Source: Basidiobolus meristosporus CBS 931.73
Lineage: Eukaryota; Basidiobolomycota; Basidiobolomycetes; Basidiobolales; Basidiobolaceae
Length of the DNA: 64,000 nt
Assembly (NCBI GenBank): GCA_002104905.1
Contig: MCFE01000417.1
Location: 1 to 64,000 of the forward strand
Direction of reading: 5' to 3'
Shown here: piece after piece, positions 10,196-22,630 of the stretch
How the letters are laid out: the number at the start of each line of letters is the position of its first letter
Numbering within the stretch: position 1 is the first letter of the stretch
The notes under the pieces: generated by a model
Databases searched by the model: none
What the model saw: only the letters and a program-made list of their open reading frames with translations
Told to the model about the DNA's origin: nothing
Position numbers and translations under genes: made by a program

Positions 10196-11638
10196 AGCAA
10201 GACAACTGGACCCAACTGTTACCACTTGCAGAATTTGCCGACAACGACTCATGTCTTGGGCAGCTGGCACCACCCCATTCTATGTAAATTATGGTTCTCA
10301 TCTGCAATTTGATATTCAGATTCCAACAAGCCCTATGAGCACCCCAGCGGCTGAACATGCATCAATAATTCTAGAAATCCAAGAAACACTCAAGAAAGAA
10401 CAATTCTTAGTCCATGAGGGGTATAAGAAGTTTGCAGACAACAACCAACAGCCTAACCCCAAGCTTAATGAAGGAGACTTAGTAAGGCTCTAGAGAAGAA
10501 CCATTGCTACCAGTCACCCTTGTGATAAACTAGAATATAAGAAACTAGGTCCATTAGAGGTCAAGAAGAAGCTGAGCCCAATTGTATACCAGCTGCAGTT
10601 AGTGCTAAGTATGAAGATCCGTGATACATTCCATGTATCTCTCCTAGAATCATTTCATGAAAGTACTCTACCAAACTGGTGTTGTGCATCAACATTTAAA
10701 ACTTAGCCAATTTCACTCTGTCAGAAAATCTAGTACCCTAACTGATTTTCCCTAACCCAAACATAACTAATCCCTGTTATAGTTTATTTTATCACTTCTC
10801 AGAATCTATTTTCAGCTGTCATGCCTGATCAATTTTCATGTAGTCATTGCATCTTCAACTGATCTGCTAAGTCACTTTAAGTGATTAGTCATATGAGATT
10901 TATACAACTGCTTAGCAGTTGCCAAGACATCAGCTGATTAATGATGCAAGTTTTCATTTATCTTATGCACCTATCAACACCCCAACAAATTTCAATTAGT
11001 CCAGTCTCTTGGTGCTTACTAATTCAATTGGATCAGAAAAGTATAAATAAAGTCTAATGAACCTTTTGGCTCCGTGTTTGTCTCACAAAATTAAGATTGT
11101 GTCTCAGTAAAACTAAGAATTCAACAATTCTGTTCTAGTTTCTACCCAAGCCTAACATATCTAGCACACCCAAGAACACCAAGCCTAGCCTGCATAGCAA
11201 ACCAACTCTGTTGTCTTTATAGCCCAGCTCAGCTATATACTAGACTAATATTAGACCAGAACCCCTCTGCTAATATGATGGCCACTCTCTGACAATTCTA
11301 GTGTTCTGCACTTAGTTGTCACTTAGGTTCAGTCAACTCATTCTAGATTTTTATTACAATTTTCTCTTGGATATAACAACCAGCACCCAGTAAGTCCCCC
11401 AGCCATTCATGTACACAGGCACCAACAGTTTGAGGTTCAGCAAGTACTAGATTCAAAGTACATCATATCCCAACTTCACTACCTGGTAGACTAGGTTAGT
11501 CATGGCCCAAATGAGTGTACTCAGGAACCAGCAACAAACCTAACAAAAAGCCAAAATCTAGTTGCACTATTTCACCAGACATACCTCAACAAGCTAAAGC
11601 CAAAAGCTTGAAGAAAGCCCTTCAGAAGAGGGGAATAA
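10195..11638 (+). pseudogene. Ty3/gypsy chromovirus 3' end: integrase C-terminus plus chromodomain
   Basis: The plus strand reads QDNWTQLLPLAEFADND, then after a shift TTPFYVNYGSH, and after a stop a C-terminal part with LGPLEVKKKLSPIVYQL and FHVSLLESFHES. This is typical of gypsy integrase. After a 699-bp LTR insertion (10,680-11,378) coding resumes at about 11,400 with FEVQQVLDSK, LHYLVDW, EPATNL and FHQTY, the pattern of a chromodomain. The element is therefore a chromovirus. It ends in a polypurine tract agaagaggggaataa (about 11,624-11,638). The upstream part of the element is missing. Confidence 0.8.
10680..11378 (+). repeat. Solo LTR (699 bp) inside the chromovirus
   Basis: This matches 44,314-45,012 over its full 699 bp, starts TGTTGTGCATC and ends TAACA. 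It holds TATAAATAAAG near the middle (about 11,042), consistent with a promoter. It splits the integrase and chromodomain coding of the surrounding gypsy remnant. I could not find a clear 5-bp duplication. Confidence 0.75.
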
Positions 11639-12291
11639 TGTCATGGTCACATGATATACTTGACCTTTCATAATCTGACCATATCAAGTGGGTAAAGAAA
11701 TCCCAGTTCCTACTGGAGAGTTTTAAAACATTCCAGCAACATAACAAATGCTCCAAGTCAATATTATACAGTGAATCATTGTATGGAAGTTTCCCTTTGG
11801 TATTTATGCAGCTCAGTACCATATATGGTAGTTGCATGTCACATGACCTGGTTACATGAATGGCTGACCCTTGGCATAAGCCCATCTGGTGTTCTAGTCT
11901 GCTGTTTAGTATACTCCTATCTTAGAGCAGTTACTGTGCCTCAGCCAGAACCCCATCAGTAATAGCCAATAGCTCTGGGCATCCATATTGTCAAATAGTA
12001 TATCCATAGTTCTATCCCCCCTTTTGTGTTCCTGAGTCTGATTAACACAGGTCCTGAACAAACACCTTCTGTTGTTGGACCACACCTAAGTCCTTTCCAG
12101 GTCCTGCCTTGCATAGCTCTACTCTCCAACCTTGTGTCTATTGATAGCAGATGGCTTATAGCCTGCCAACTTTGCTGCAATTGCATGCTGACTTCTGTAC
12201 ATTCTCTCTGCTGGAGGATGATATTGTTAGTATTAGTGTATGGATAATAATAGTGTGTGTGAGTTATGAAGTAAGTCACCTGGATCTCACA
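11639..12291 (+). repeat. Probable 3' LTR of the chromovirus
   Basis: It begins with TG immediately after the polypurine tract at 11,638 and can be closed at CTCACA near 12,291. There is no second copy in the window, so the right edge is uncertain. Small ORFs in it look accidental. Confidence 0.45.
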
Positions 12292-12429
12292 CTTTTGAGA
12301 GCAATGCCATCCATTGCACCCAGAAAGGCCAGCTATCTTGCTGATGGCTGGGGTATCTTCTATGCGGATAATAACATGAGCTTTACATGGCAGTCATTTA
12401 CAGTTATCCTGCTGGAAAGCATACAAAGT

Positions 12430-14443
12430 TCATCCAGCAATGAATACAGGTAGCTATCCAGGTTGGAGAGTGGTTTAAGCCCAGACACCAGTGAGACTAC
12501 CATCAGATTTTTCCTCTGATATGCTCAGGCAAATGAGAATGTGGTAAAAGTAGTTTCCTTTGGCTGAGGACCAGCAAGTGGCCATCAAGACATCACCACC
12601 ACTCATATTAGCTAATATGTTGTCAGCTCATACCAAATCATTAATGAGGCAATTAAGTGCAGTGGCTGAGAAATAAGCAAACAGTCCAGAAGCAGGATAG
12701 GCAGATAATATGTGTAGAGCAATCAATATCCCAGATAGAGAAAGCAGTTTCTTTGCTGCAAATAAGGAACTCAAGTAGCACAAAGTTGCAACTAAGAATT
12801 GAGCCATTTCCTAATGTAACAGCAGATGAACGCAATACAGTCTTTGAAGCACAACAATAGAACTCAAGGATTGTGTTTGAGTTGCTCCATGAGCATTCTC
12901 CTGGATTTAAACAAGCAAACAGATTTTGGGCTAGCATTGGTATGCTAAGAGAGTATTTCAAGAAAGGCAGAAACTATCAAAGACAGAAGTACAAGGGTGC
13001 AATGGCCAAAAACCAGTGGCTTCCTCCGGAGCCTATAGCAAGCAGCACTAAAACTCCAAATAAGCATCAAAGAGACATCAGCTGGAAAAGTGCCAATGGG
13101 AGACAGGTAGGCAGACACAGATGTACTGGCACAACATTTATCACGGAGAAGGTGTAGTTCCACTTAAGAAACACTCAGACAAAATGGCTTGAAGTACTTG
13201 GCAATGACAAAATCCAGTGGCTACCTCAGGGGCCTATCACAACCTTGGCTAAGAGCACAAAACAAGCAGGAAAGAAGCAACAGGTTGCCTGTAGAGTACC
13301 AGCAAGGGGCAAGCAGGCAAAAATAGATGCAGCAGACTAGCATTTATCCAGGAGAACTTGTAATTCAATACAAGAAGCACTCAGACAAAATGGCAGAGAA
13401 AGACCTGGCAGTGATAGAGGAAAAAGCAAAGGGAATAAAGTCAACCCTAGTCAGAGACAGGGAAATATAAGAAATAAGCTGCAATCTTTGCCCATCAACA
13501 CTGTATGCCCAGCACCAAAAGAATCTTATCATATCAAATTAGAATCACTAACAAGAAAACAGCTGCTTTCACAAGAGCTGGAAGCATAGCCAGTTGCGCT
13601 ACACTCCAGTAAGGTAGATGAGTTTGCAGAAAAGACAATTTGTCCACCACAGCCTCTACAACCTCTATTGTTGACATAGTGGCAGTTTCACTGATATACA
13701 AAACAACAACAGCAAGAACTCATAAGGTTATCACAGTGTGGTCAGTGTAATTTGGAAAATTAATTGGCACACCAAGATGTTGCAGCACTTCTCCAAGAGC
13801 AGTACTCAGGAAAATACACTTGAATGTTACAAGGATTTTTGCAAAGACTGACAGATGAGGTCCTAGACCTTGCAGTGCCAGCAGAAGATAAGCACATATG
13901 GGAACCAGGTAAATGAACAGTGGGAAAAAACCATGTGGCTCTGGCTAAAGTCATGGAATCAGAGCATTACAGCAGAAATACTCATCAAGTGGTGGATTTT
14001 GATGAATTTGCTTGTTAGTAAGATGTTATGCTCAATGTTAGTGTTGGGCATAGGGACTTATATAGGTCAATTCAATTGGCAATTAAGCTACAACTGAAGT
14101 TTCAGCAAAGATAAATCAACTTGTCTGCATGCAAAGCAAGAGAAACAGTTGAGGTAGGAAGTAAGAGGTTTTAAAAAGAGGCAACAGTCAATCAGTGCTT
14201 TCAAATAATGCAGGTGATGGAGTATCCAGGTTCAGAAAGTGATAGAATTGGCAGAGAACCAATCAAAAGCCTCTGATGTATTGCGGTGATGAGAAATATT
14301 GAACAAGTTTTTTGTGAAATCTGGGGTGCAATTACTTTCTGACAGTCTTTGCACAGTATCCTGATGGGATCAATACCTCTTAGTCATGGGACCTGGAATT
14401 TGTGATGGCCTTTCAATGAGATCTTCATTTTATCTTCTCATAG
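12430..14443 (+). repeat. Family B fragment plus family A repeat copy A3
   Basis: Positions 12,430-12,515 match family B. From about 12,515 the sequence follows family A through the coiled-coil-like segment (12,657-12,860), the FKQAN.FWASIGMLR segment (12,873-13,157), a peptide-repeat region and the C-terminal EILIKWWILM region (to about 14,097). It ends near 14,443 at the shared TCATAGGG motif. Many stops are present. At about 13,060 it is uninterrupted where A1 holds copia-1. Positions 12,292-12,430 show nothing recognisable. Confidence 0.65.
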
Positions 14444-15129
14444 GGTGGTTGCTGATGTAAGTCCTATTGCCTATTGCCCCTTTGTTGCTTACCTGGATTT
14501 AATACATAAGCTATGCAATGGATATGGACATCTTGGGATTGGAGGAACCTACAGCCTCATAAAGGCTAGAACATGGTGGCCCAGAATGAAAGAAGACATT
14601 GAGAAGCTAGTGAAAGCATACCCAAGTTGCCAAACCAACAAAGTTCAACGACAGAAAATTGCTGAAATCTTTCCCTTGGAGCCAATAGGACCATCTGAGA
14701 GATGGGGAATTGCCGTATTGGAATACTGCCTACCACCAGAATTTGCAATTGATGGATTTTGGTAGTAGTTGACCATGCCACCAAATGGCCAGTGATTACA
14801 GCTGTACCAATAGCTAGTGAGCCAGAGGTTGCAAGTTTTATCCACCTTGAGAACTTGATGATGTTTAGATGCACTGTGGAAATTGCATCTGATAGAGGAG
14901 CAAACTTTATGTCAAAAGCATTAGAGGCCAAACTGGAAATGTAGCAGACAAAAAAATTGGAAACTTTAGCACATCAACCTAGAGCTAATGAAGTCACTAA
15001 GCAGTTAATGGATTACTTGAAAAATGCAGACCATGAATGCTAGCAAAGATGTAAGTAGATGGGATGAGAATTTTGACTAGGCACTGTGTGCTTACAGACT
15101 TGGGGTACACAGTACCACCCAAAGAGCTC

Positions 15130-16004
15130 ACTCATCTTAAGAAGGGAAGAATGCTATCATCTGATGCTTGTTTATGTAAGTAGGATCCATTTTCAGTCCA
15201 ATCAGTTAGTTTTATGTTTAGCCTATTACTGTATTAGTATTATCTATCAGTTCCATGTTTGGACATTTATGGGTATATCTCCTACCACTGTTTCTGATAC
15301 TGAATGTAGACAAGTAACTTGTCTAACAAGTGTCTCACAGAGCCTCAGGATCATTGGTACTGGAAATAGTACCACAGACATAACATATGTACCACACCTA
15401 AGTTGGCATGTCTAGGATCACTGATCTTTGGCCAAATATATAGGTATTATATAACATTCTGATCCACGGGGTTTGGGCAAGCTGGCCCATTTATCTGTCT
15501 GCATATCCAACTCCAAACTAGGGCAGCAGGCAGCTCCAAAGTGCTTGCGCATCACTTCATTTCAAGAGGCTACAAACTTATGTAAATTCACTGCAGCAAT
15601 GCAGGCGCTTCATTGACTGAAATAGTCTAATCCAAACCCAAGCATTTGTGGATCTTAGTCAAAGCTCCTTTATGTTATGATGACAAGGACCATAGCATTA
15701 ATACATATATTATGTAATATGCCCCTGTTTGATCTGAACTCCTTGCTGGGATTACACATTTTCTCAAAGCTTTATCCTTCAGTGCATTACCAACATGGCC
15801 TCCTAAACATCTAACCTTTTTCTGTGCTAAGGGTCTTCTTTAAGAGCAAAGGCTTCACTCTCCATGACAGTATAACCCACATAGCAGTTCTTTGCAGTAG
15901 CAGTACTATTCTATCTTTTGTAGCTTCAAGTAGACCAGGCAGTCTTTCTCCAGAAAAAAGACACAGCACTAGAGCAAAGTAGATACCCCAGATATAGTAA
16001 GCTT
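15130..16004. other. Degenerate retroelement-like filler
   Basis: 15,160-15,280 weakly resembles the G1 LTR (TATGTTTAGCCTATTACTGTATTAG). About 15,700-16,004, next to a copia primer site, may be a worn gag leader on the minus strand. No usable ORF was seen. Confidence 0.35.
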
Positions 16005-16017
16005 GGGGCTCATAACC
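16005..16017 (-). other. Primer binding site remnant (half tRNA-iMet type)
   Basis: The minus strand reads GGTTATGAGCCCC right after an LTR edge, as in copia-1. It marks 16,018-16,365 as the 5' LTR of a minus-strand copia whose body is lost. Confidence 0.7.
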
Positions 16018-16365
16018 TGTTGAAATATTAGAGAGATATATTGGAAGTGAAATGGAGAATTAGATGATTTACATAATAATCACATGTTGATTTAATGAAT
16101 TGCAACATAGTATTTATACTTATTGCCAGATGATGTAGATGTAGCTGTTTTTCATTAATAGGGAAGTCTCAGGAGTACATGTGCCAAGTTTCAGCTCATT
16201 TGGGCAAGTTTCAAATTTTCCTAAAATTTTGTACTTCACTAATTTCAAATAATTTGCAAATATCTTACAAACTAATTTTGAAATTAATTTTCTGAAATAT
16301 GTCATTTAACTAAGCTCTAGATCATAATATATTAATAATTAGGTGGACTCCTAATTACTTCAACA
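16018..16365 (-). repeat. copia-type LTR (family LTR-C)
   Basis: This 348-bp LTR starts TGTTGAAATATTAGAGAG and ends CTTCAACA. It is clearly related to the solo LTR at 28,644-28,992 and holds TATTTATAC and AATTCATTAA blocks. It is inserted in the G1 gypsy remnant. Confidence 0.85.
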
Positions 16366-16797
16366 TATACCAGGAGATCTCACAGAGCCATAGATTGCAG
16401 ACACCTCAGAAGATGTGCTCATCAGCCAAGTAGACACCAGCCACTGGAACAAAGATGTCAAGAGGAACATGTCAAAGTATCTCAAAGTGTAGAAAATATG
16501 AAGCAGAAACTTGATAAGATTATATTACCAGAAGCATTGGCAGTAGGGAACTTTATATTGCTAAGAAACAACACTTGAAAGAAGTTTGAGCCACAATGGA
16601 CAGGACCATTCAGGATAATTAGAGAATGTCCATTTGCAACTTACCAACTAGTGGACAAACTAGGGAATAACCGGCAAAATTAACTCATAGAGATAAACTC
16701 AAGCTCATAAGAATTGCCGATAATACTGAACCATCAGGATATTGGTATTACAAGACAAGAGATCCAGGAGAACCCTCTCAACTTTGGTAGGGGAGAA

Positions 16798-17165
16798 TGT
16801 TTTGATCTACTGCTTGAATATTTAAGTTAGCTCAGTGCTTAGTCAAATCAATTAGCTTAGTGTTTAGCCTATCAGTATATCAGTGTTATCTATCAGATCT
16901 GAAGTATTGGTAAGCAAATGAATCAGCAAATTCTTATCAGACAGAAATAGATATCTTAAGTAGGATCTAATTGGGAAATGATGATGCAATCAATTGAATC
17001 ATCAGCCACAACATAGATTTTTAAGTACAATTAGTCTGCAAATGATCTGGCAAAATGTATGTAAGGAGCTGCTGGAACCTCAATAAAAATCAGTTCAAGT
17101 TTTGATGAATACATCACTAGCTATACTCCCTGTTCCTCTCCAACTCTTGTATCCTAACTTGTAAC
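16798..17165 (+). repeat. G1 gypsy LTR (3' LTR of 14,444-16,797)
   Basis: This 368-bp sequence matches the LTRs at 23,361-23,729 and 27,931-28,299, starts TGTTTTGATC and ends CTTGTAACA. It is preceded by GGTAGGGGAGAA, the polypurine tract also seen before 27,931. Confidence 0.9.
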
Positions 17166-18155
17166 ATATAGATGTGATATATATAAGGATTTAAGATGAA
17201 TACGCTGCTTTTTGAGCCAATTTATCAATATAATGTAAAATACAGTATTATAAATGAATCAAATTTTTTTTGAACATAGCACATGGGGCAGAATAAAATT
17301 CTTTATTCTTGTTGCATGTGTGAATTGATGATGCAAGGTCATTTGTAATCTACCATATCTTCTATTTTAGACTGTCAGACATCTTCTGTAATTATTAAAA
17401 GTCACATGACTCTCTTACTGTATTTGGTATATAGCTTATGTTTCAGTAGTGATATCATTATCAGGTACTTAATCTATAATTTTAGTGGCTTTCCAATCAA
17501 TTACTGTATGGTACATAGTCTTCTCTTAGGCAGCTCCCAGATTGTGTTATGATGTAATTTACATTCTTGAGCATATGCATAATACCTAGGAAAGATCTCT
17601 TGCTTGCTCACTGGCTCCAACCCTCTGCATTTAATGCTACAGATGTGGTGTCAAGAGCTTTGTGATGCTGCTGTGGGGTACCCATTTTTGTTAAAAAGCT
17701 TTACTGCTGAGGATCCTGAAGTGCTGAAGGTCTGGATGTTTAGCTGTGTTTGTGCTAAAGAGCATTATGTCACATAGTGGAGGAAGTACTTGAAGTATAC
17801 ACAGAGCTTGGTACCATGTTATACAAAAATACTCATCTCAAATGATCTCAAAAACAGTTTTGGTACTACACTGGAATGGTGTAATCAATACAATACCTGC
17901 CAGGACCATAATTGGATTAGCCAAATTGCATGAGGAGATGTTGAGCAAATTAGTTTTGTTGGTAGGAGTCAGCTCAAAGCTAACTATGCCAGCTTTTTTC
18001 ATTCAGTACTCCCAAGTAGTGCCAGCAATGCAAAGTGCCCCTTTATTTGGACCATACTGCAAGAGTTGGTTTTATATCATCATGAAATGTTGCTACTATT
18101 TCTGATTCATCAGGCTAGAGAGAATCCTTTTTTGACCATTTTGTAGGACCAATAC
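17166..18155. other. Unassigned region
   Basis: An 87-codon open stretch at 17,842-18,105 has no recognisable motif and no repeat match noticed in the window. The rest is AT-rich with many stops. Confidence 0.35.
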
Positions 18156-18523
18156 TTTTGAAATATTGGACTATTTGGTATCATACAGCAGCTACAAGCT
18201 CACTTAACAATTCCAAACTAGTCTTGGCCACTGTTCAATTAATATGCAGCCCTAACATTGCCACTTTCTTCAGATCTATGATTCTTTGATTATTCCCCCA
18301 TAGTCAAGATCAAGTTAGCACTTTTACTAAACATTATACACCAGCCCTGAAACTGTTACAGGATGCACCTGAATGTTGAAAAACCCTCCTTACTTAGTGT
18401 TACAGCTGTATCAGTTCTTCAAAGGTACTAATACTGGTCTTCTTTTGAATAAACAACAGTTCAACTTTTATCACTATTTCTTGAGAAGTTCCTTTTAGTC
18501 AAATAACTTCTTAAATTGCAACA
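18156..18523 (-). repeat. Solo LTR (family LTR-D, copia-type)
   Basis: This is the reverse complement of the 369-bp LTR at 29,053-29,421, ending TTAAATTGCAACA. It interrupts the minus-strand G1 gypsy at its integrase C-terminal region. No clear target duplication was seen. Confidence 0.75.
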
Positions 18524-21427
18524 TAATATGGCAACTGTTTGTTGGTGTTGTGCACTCTGACTCTATAGGCAAAAAGTGCTTATTCTTTATACTCATCCCA
18601 TCCTCTGACAGCTCCATTTGCATACTTGGTTAGCATTTCTCCAAATAAGCCATTAAACTGCTCAGTTACTCCATTTGTTCTATGGTGATATGCCTTGGCT
18701 TTCAGATATTAGATTGGCTGCATTTCCAGGTAATCTTTTTGTTGCATTGCCAAGAAGTCTGCTTCTCTATCCAACAGAATCTCAGCAAGGCATACAAACT
18801 TCATAAAGATCACCTGGTAGATGAGAATTGCAACCGCTTGCTCACTAGCTACTAATACAGCTTTAGCCACTGGCCATTAATGGCATGGTCAATTGCTACT
18901 TGGATCCAATGATTGCATATCCTGGTGGCTGGCAGGTGTCCAATAAAGCCAATTCCCCATCTCTTAAATGTTCTTACAGGCTTCAAAGGAAAGAGTTCAG
19001 CAACTTTCTGTGGTAGGCTTTGGTTGGTTTGGCAATTTGGGTATGTTTTGACTAGCTTCTCAATATCTTTGTTTGTTCTGGGCCACCATGCTCTAGCTTT
19101 TGCCAGGATATAGGTTCCTTCAATAAGAAAATGTCCATATCCATTGTATGGCTTATGTAATACATCCAGGTAAGCAACATACGGGCAATAGGCAACAGGG
19201 CTTCCATCAACAATTTGGTAGAGTGTTTCATCCTGTACTACAAATTTGCTGGCTTCATCCTGGATTATCCTCTTGATCTTCTCATCCACCTTATTAGGAA
19301 TGGCTTGGTCCTTCATGTACTTTGGTAATTAGCTAGGCCAATCTGATACATGCATCAGGCTGAGTTGTGCAACATGTTCTAATCTTGATAAAGCACCAGC
19401 AACTATGGTGCTTTTCCCAGGGCAGTAGGCAATCTCCAAGTCAAATTGCTGAATGTATTTACTCCACCTTGTCATTCTTCTGAATAGTACCTTCTGAGTA
19501 AATCTATACATTAGTGAGGCATAATCAGTCTTCACAGTGCACATGACTCCTTTGATATAGCATCTCCATGTCCTTGAGCTGTGTATTATAGTAAGCATCA
19601 TCTTCTTTTGCTCTGGATAGTTTGTTTTGCTAAGTACAATTTCTTGGATCTAAAAGCAACTGGGTGCTCCTTTCCCTCATTTTTTTACTTTGTACTCCTC
19701 CAATTGCATAATCTGAAGGGTTTCCAAGTACAAGGTCAAACTTGAAGGTCCCAAATATATAGGTCTATAGGTCTTCTTCATTGTCATTGAACTTCATTCT
19801 TACTGGTTGAGTTATATGGTTGATAATGTGAGAGTTCCCATTAGCAGTTGGGACCAAATTTGATTTGATGGGCTCCAAGTTTAATCCAGCTTTCAAGGTA
19901 AGTTGCTCTGATATGTACTTGTGTGATGCTCCTGAGTCAATCATGATCTTGGCAGGTACTACATCAACTACTCCATTCAAGTATAATAGCTTTCCTGAGT
20001 TTGAGGTCATTTGGGACAGGTATTCTTCTATCATGTAAAAGGTGAGTTATGAGTCTTCTTCCTGTTCATCCTCCATGTTACTATGATCAAGGGCATCAAT
20101 GTAATTGAAGGTTCTTGTTGACTGGTGTCCATTTCTTCTCTGTGGGCAGTGCTTTGCAATATGTTGTTGCCAATGACATTTCAGGCAAAGTTTTTTCTGC
20201 TTACATTTTTCTGAGGTGGGATTCTTCTGCATAGCATCTATTTCCATTGGCACTGCTTCTGATTGCCTGCTTTCATAGTGAAAATAGCTTCACTGATTAG
20301 TTGTTGTGGGCTTCCCAGTTTGAAGCATAACAGAATCATAGCCCATAGCAATCTTGATGGTTTCTTCAATAGTCTGAGGTGTATGATATTTCACTTCCTT
20401 GGAAGTTCTTCTTTCAACCTATCCATAAAGTATTCAACTTGATCTGGTGGTCTGTTCTTTCAATTTGTCCAAGTAAACATCTGCACTCATAGATGCATTC
20501 TTGAATCAATCCTTTCTGTCTAACTGTTGGCTGGTGGGGAGATTCAAAGGCATCTTGAATTTACAACACATGCTCATTCCAGGTAGAGATTGTAGAGCAT
20601 CCCATCATGGTGGCTGACCTGATCTTGTTGTGGTGCCACTGTAAAGCTGCACCTGCTAAGTAAGAAGCTGAATAATGCAACTTGACTTCTGGAATAGCTC
20701 CCTTAGTATTGAAATCCTCTTCAATCAGGAAGAGACAAGTTCCCCAGTTTTTGTTGACTCTGCCATAGTACCAGTTAACCTTCACACAAAAGCTGCTTGC
20801 AATAGGGCCTTGCTGGTTCTGTGCCAGGGTAGTCAGTCCTTGTTGTTACTACTAAGGATCTGAAATAACCATGGCAGTTGCACAAGGATTTGCTGCTTAG
20901 CAATCTTCCATTCTTAAACTTCCAGCATCTAGAGGAATGCTATTTCTTTCTTCAGGGGGGAGATTTCTGGTTATTACTGCCACCAATCTTACAAGTCTTG
21001 ATATAAGTGTTGTAGAGAATAGGGACTTTAACTAGTATTATCTTCACTAAAACTTGAGCTGATCTTTATTGAGATCTTGTGGTGGTACTGCTGTAGAGCT
21101 GCATCTACTAAGTAATAAGCTGAATAATACAACTTGTTTACTGGAACAATTCCCTTAGTGTTAAAATTTTCTTCAATCTGGAAGAGCCAAATTCCCAGGT
21201 TTACATTGACTCTACCATGGTAGCAGTTGACATTCACACTCAAGCTGCTCTTGACAGGGCTTTGCTGGTTCTGGGCCAGGGTTGTCAGTCCTTGTAGCTG
21301 CTGGCTGAGGATCTGAAGTAACTGTTGCTATTGGGAAAGGATTTGTTGCAAAGCGTTCTTCCATTCTTGATTTTTGGACATCTTGACAAAAGCTTCTTCT
21401 TTACTGAGAGGGGAGATTTCTGGCATT
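18524..21427 (-). pseudogene. Ty3/gypsy (family G1) Gag-Pol, minus-strand broken copy
   Basis: Read from right to left: gag (two partial copies, 21,427-21,028 and 20,785-20,300); a CCHC-type knuckle at about 20,170 (LCLKCHWQQHIAKHCPQ, with W in place of the usual Gly-type residue); an aspartic protease MIDSGASHKYISEQ (19,765-20,034); RNase H with its EIAYCPGKSTIVAGALSRLE end (19,329-19,601); and the integrase zinc domain and core start (18,852-19,316). Most of the reverse transcriptase is deleted between about 19,765 and 19,640. There are many stops. A gag segment is duplicated with a piece of LTR between the copies (20,985-21,073). Confidence 0.88.
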
Positions 21428-21438
21428 GCTGCTACCAA
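21428..21438 (-). other. G1 gypsy primer binding site
   Basis: The minus strand reads TTGGTAGCAGC directly inside the LTR, identical to the site after 23,729 in the best-preserved copy. The matching tRNA was not identified. Confidence 0.65.
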
Positions 21439-21807
21439 TGTTACAAATCCTGATATAAGAGTTTGAAAGAAATAGGGAGCTTGGCTAGTAATGTATTCAC
21501 TAAAAGTTGAACTGATTTTTATTGAGGTTCCAGTAGCTCCTAATGTAGATCTTGCCAGATTGCTTGCTGACTAACTGTATTTTCTAATTTAGGTTGTAGC
21601 TGATGACTCATTGGAGTGCATTATTATCACACAATTAGATTCTACTTAATATATTTATTTATGTCTGATAAGGATCTGCTGAACTATATAATGACTAATA
21701 CTACTGATTTTATAGATAACACTGATTTATTGATAAGGTAAGCATAAAGCTGATTGATTTGGCTAAGAACTAATTCAACTTAAACAGTTGAGTTGCTGAT
21801 CATAGCA
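21439..21807 (-). repeat. G1 gypsy 5' LTR of the minus-strand copy
   Basis: This 369-bp sequence is the reverse complement of the G1 LTR family, diverged, running from TGCTATGATCAGC on the minus strand to TTGTAACA. Confidence 0.85.
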
Positions 21808-22630
21808 GATGCAAATATATTAGACCTGCAGGTACTTAAGTAGACAATAGCAAATCCTGCCTGCCTGTGGGACAACTTTGCACACTATGGCACAATTAGA
21901 CACAATGAGGTTGGCATGGATGATCATGCCAACTTGTAATGTATGCATCAGGTGTGCAATTGGATACTGCTATTATGGTGGGTAAGATCCGGTATTTGGA
22001 TATGTTTCTTTAATGTAAATGGAAATAAATGCATCTCACACTATAAACTACACTGATAATTACTATTTTGGTTACATTCACTCCAATTGGATTGTATCTC
22101 AGTGGTTAACTGGTCCAAAAGTATCCTGAAGCTGTCAGCCATGTATTGACTCTTTGACCAATGCACAAGCCACCTGATGTGCCATGAAATATTGCATTTT
22201 GTCCATTGAGCAAGTAAATCCCTGATCCTAGTGATTGCACAAGGTGTCACAGCTAGCATGCAACCAATTACACAGGTGCTAATGGATCAAATGGCTACAC
22301 TGGTGTAACAGATGATATATATATGTGCAGGGTGTTTATTTACAGGCGTTCTGTTTCAAATGTGAGACAACCTTGATTTTCTTATATCAAAGAATTAGTG
22401 ATCACTACATTGCGGTGGCTTGAGTTGTATTGCAAAAAAATGTGTTGTTTGGATCATGACAAATAATAGCAAATCAATGCAATTGCATCATCTCCTCCTA
22501 GGTTTTTTCTCACAGGGATTACTACTGAAGCATTCGGCAGTGATTCACTTTACCCACCTAAACCACTTCCTTATTGACTATCCTCTTGGCTACTTGTGTG
22601 CTTGTAGTCACTATTTTGCATCCTAGTTGA
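21808..22630. other. Unassigned region
   Basis: No recognisable coding region, RNA gene or repeat partner within the window was noticed. Small open frames lack motifs. Confidence 0.35.

Larger units (their letters stand above)
14444..16797 (+). pseudogene. Ty3/gypsy (family G1) 3' part, integrase remnant, interrupted
   Basis: 14,445-15,115 matches the intact G1 element at about 26,790-27,450. It has the integrase zinc-binding region ([11 protein letters not shown]...WWPRM), the core ending in EIASDRGANF, and several stops and shifts. This copy keeps the catalytic D in SDRGANF, which is N in the best-preserved element. Coding is lost between about 15,130 and 16,365, where degenerate sequence and a copia-type LTR are inserted. 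It resumes at 16,368-16,797 with the end of Pol (IPGDLTEP, HNGQDHSG) and runs into a G1 LTR at 16,798. Confidence 0.85.

Noticed and set aside
17842-18105. 87-codon ORF between gypsy remnants as a gene
   Set aside because: It lies in a repeat block with no motif, no second copy noticed and no flanking gene signals.
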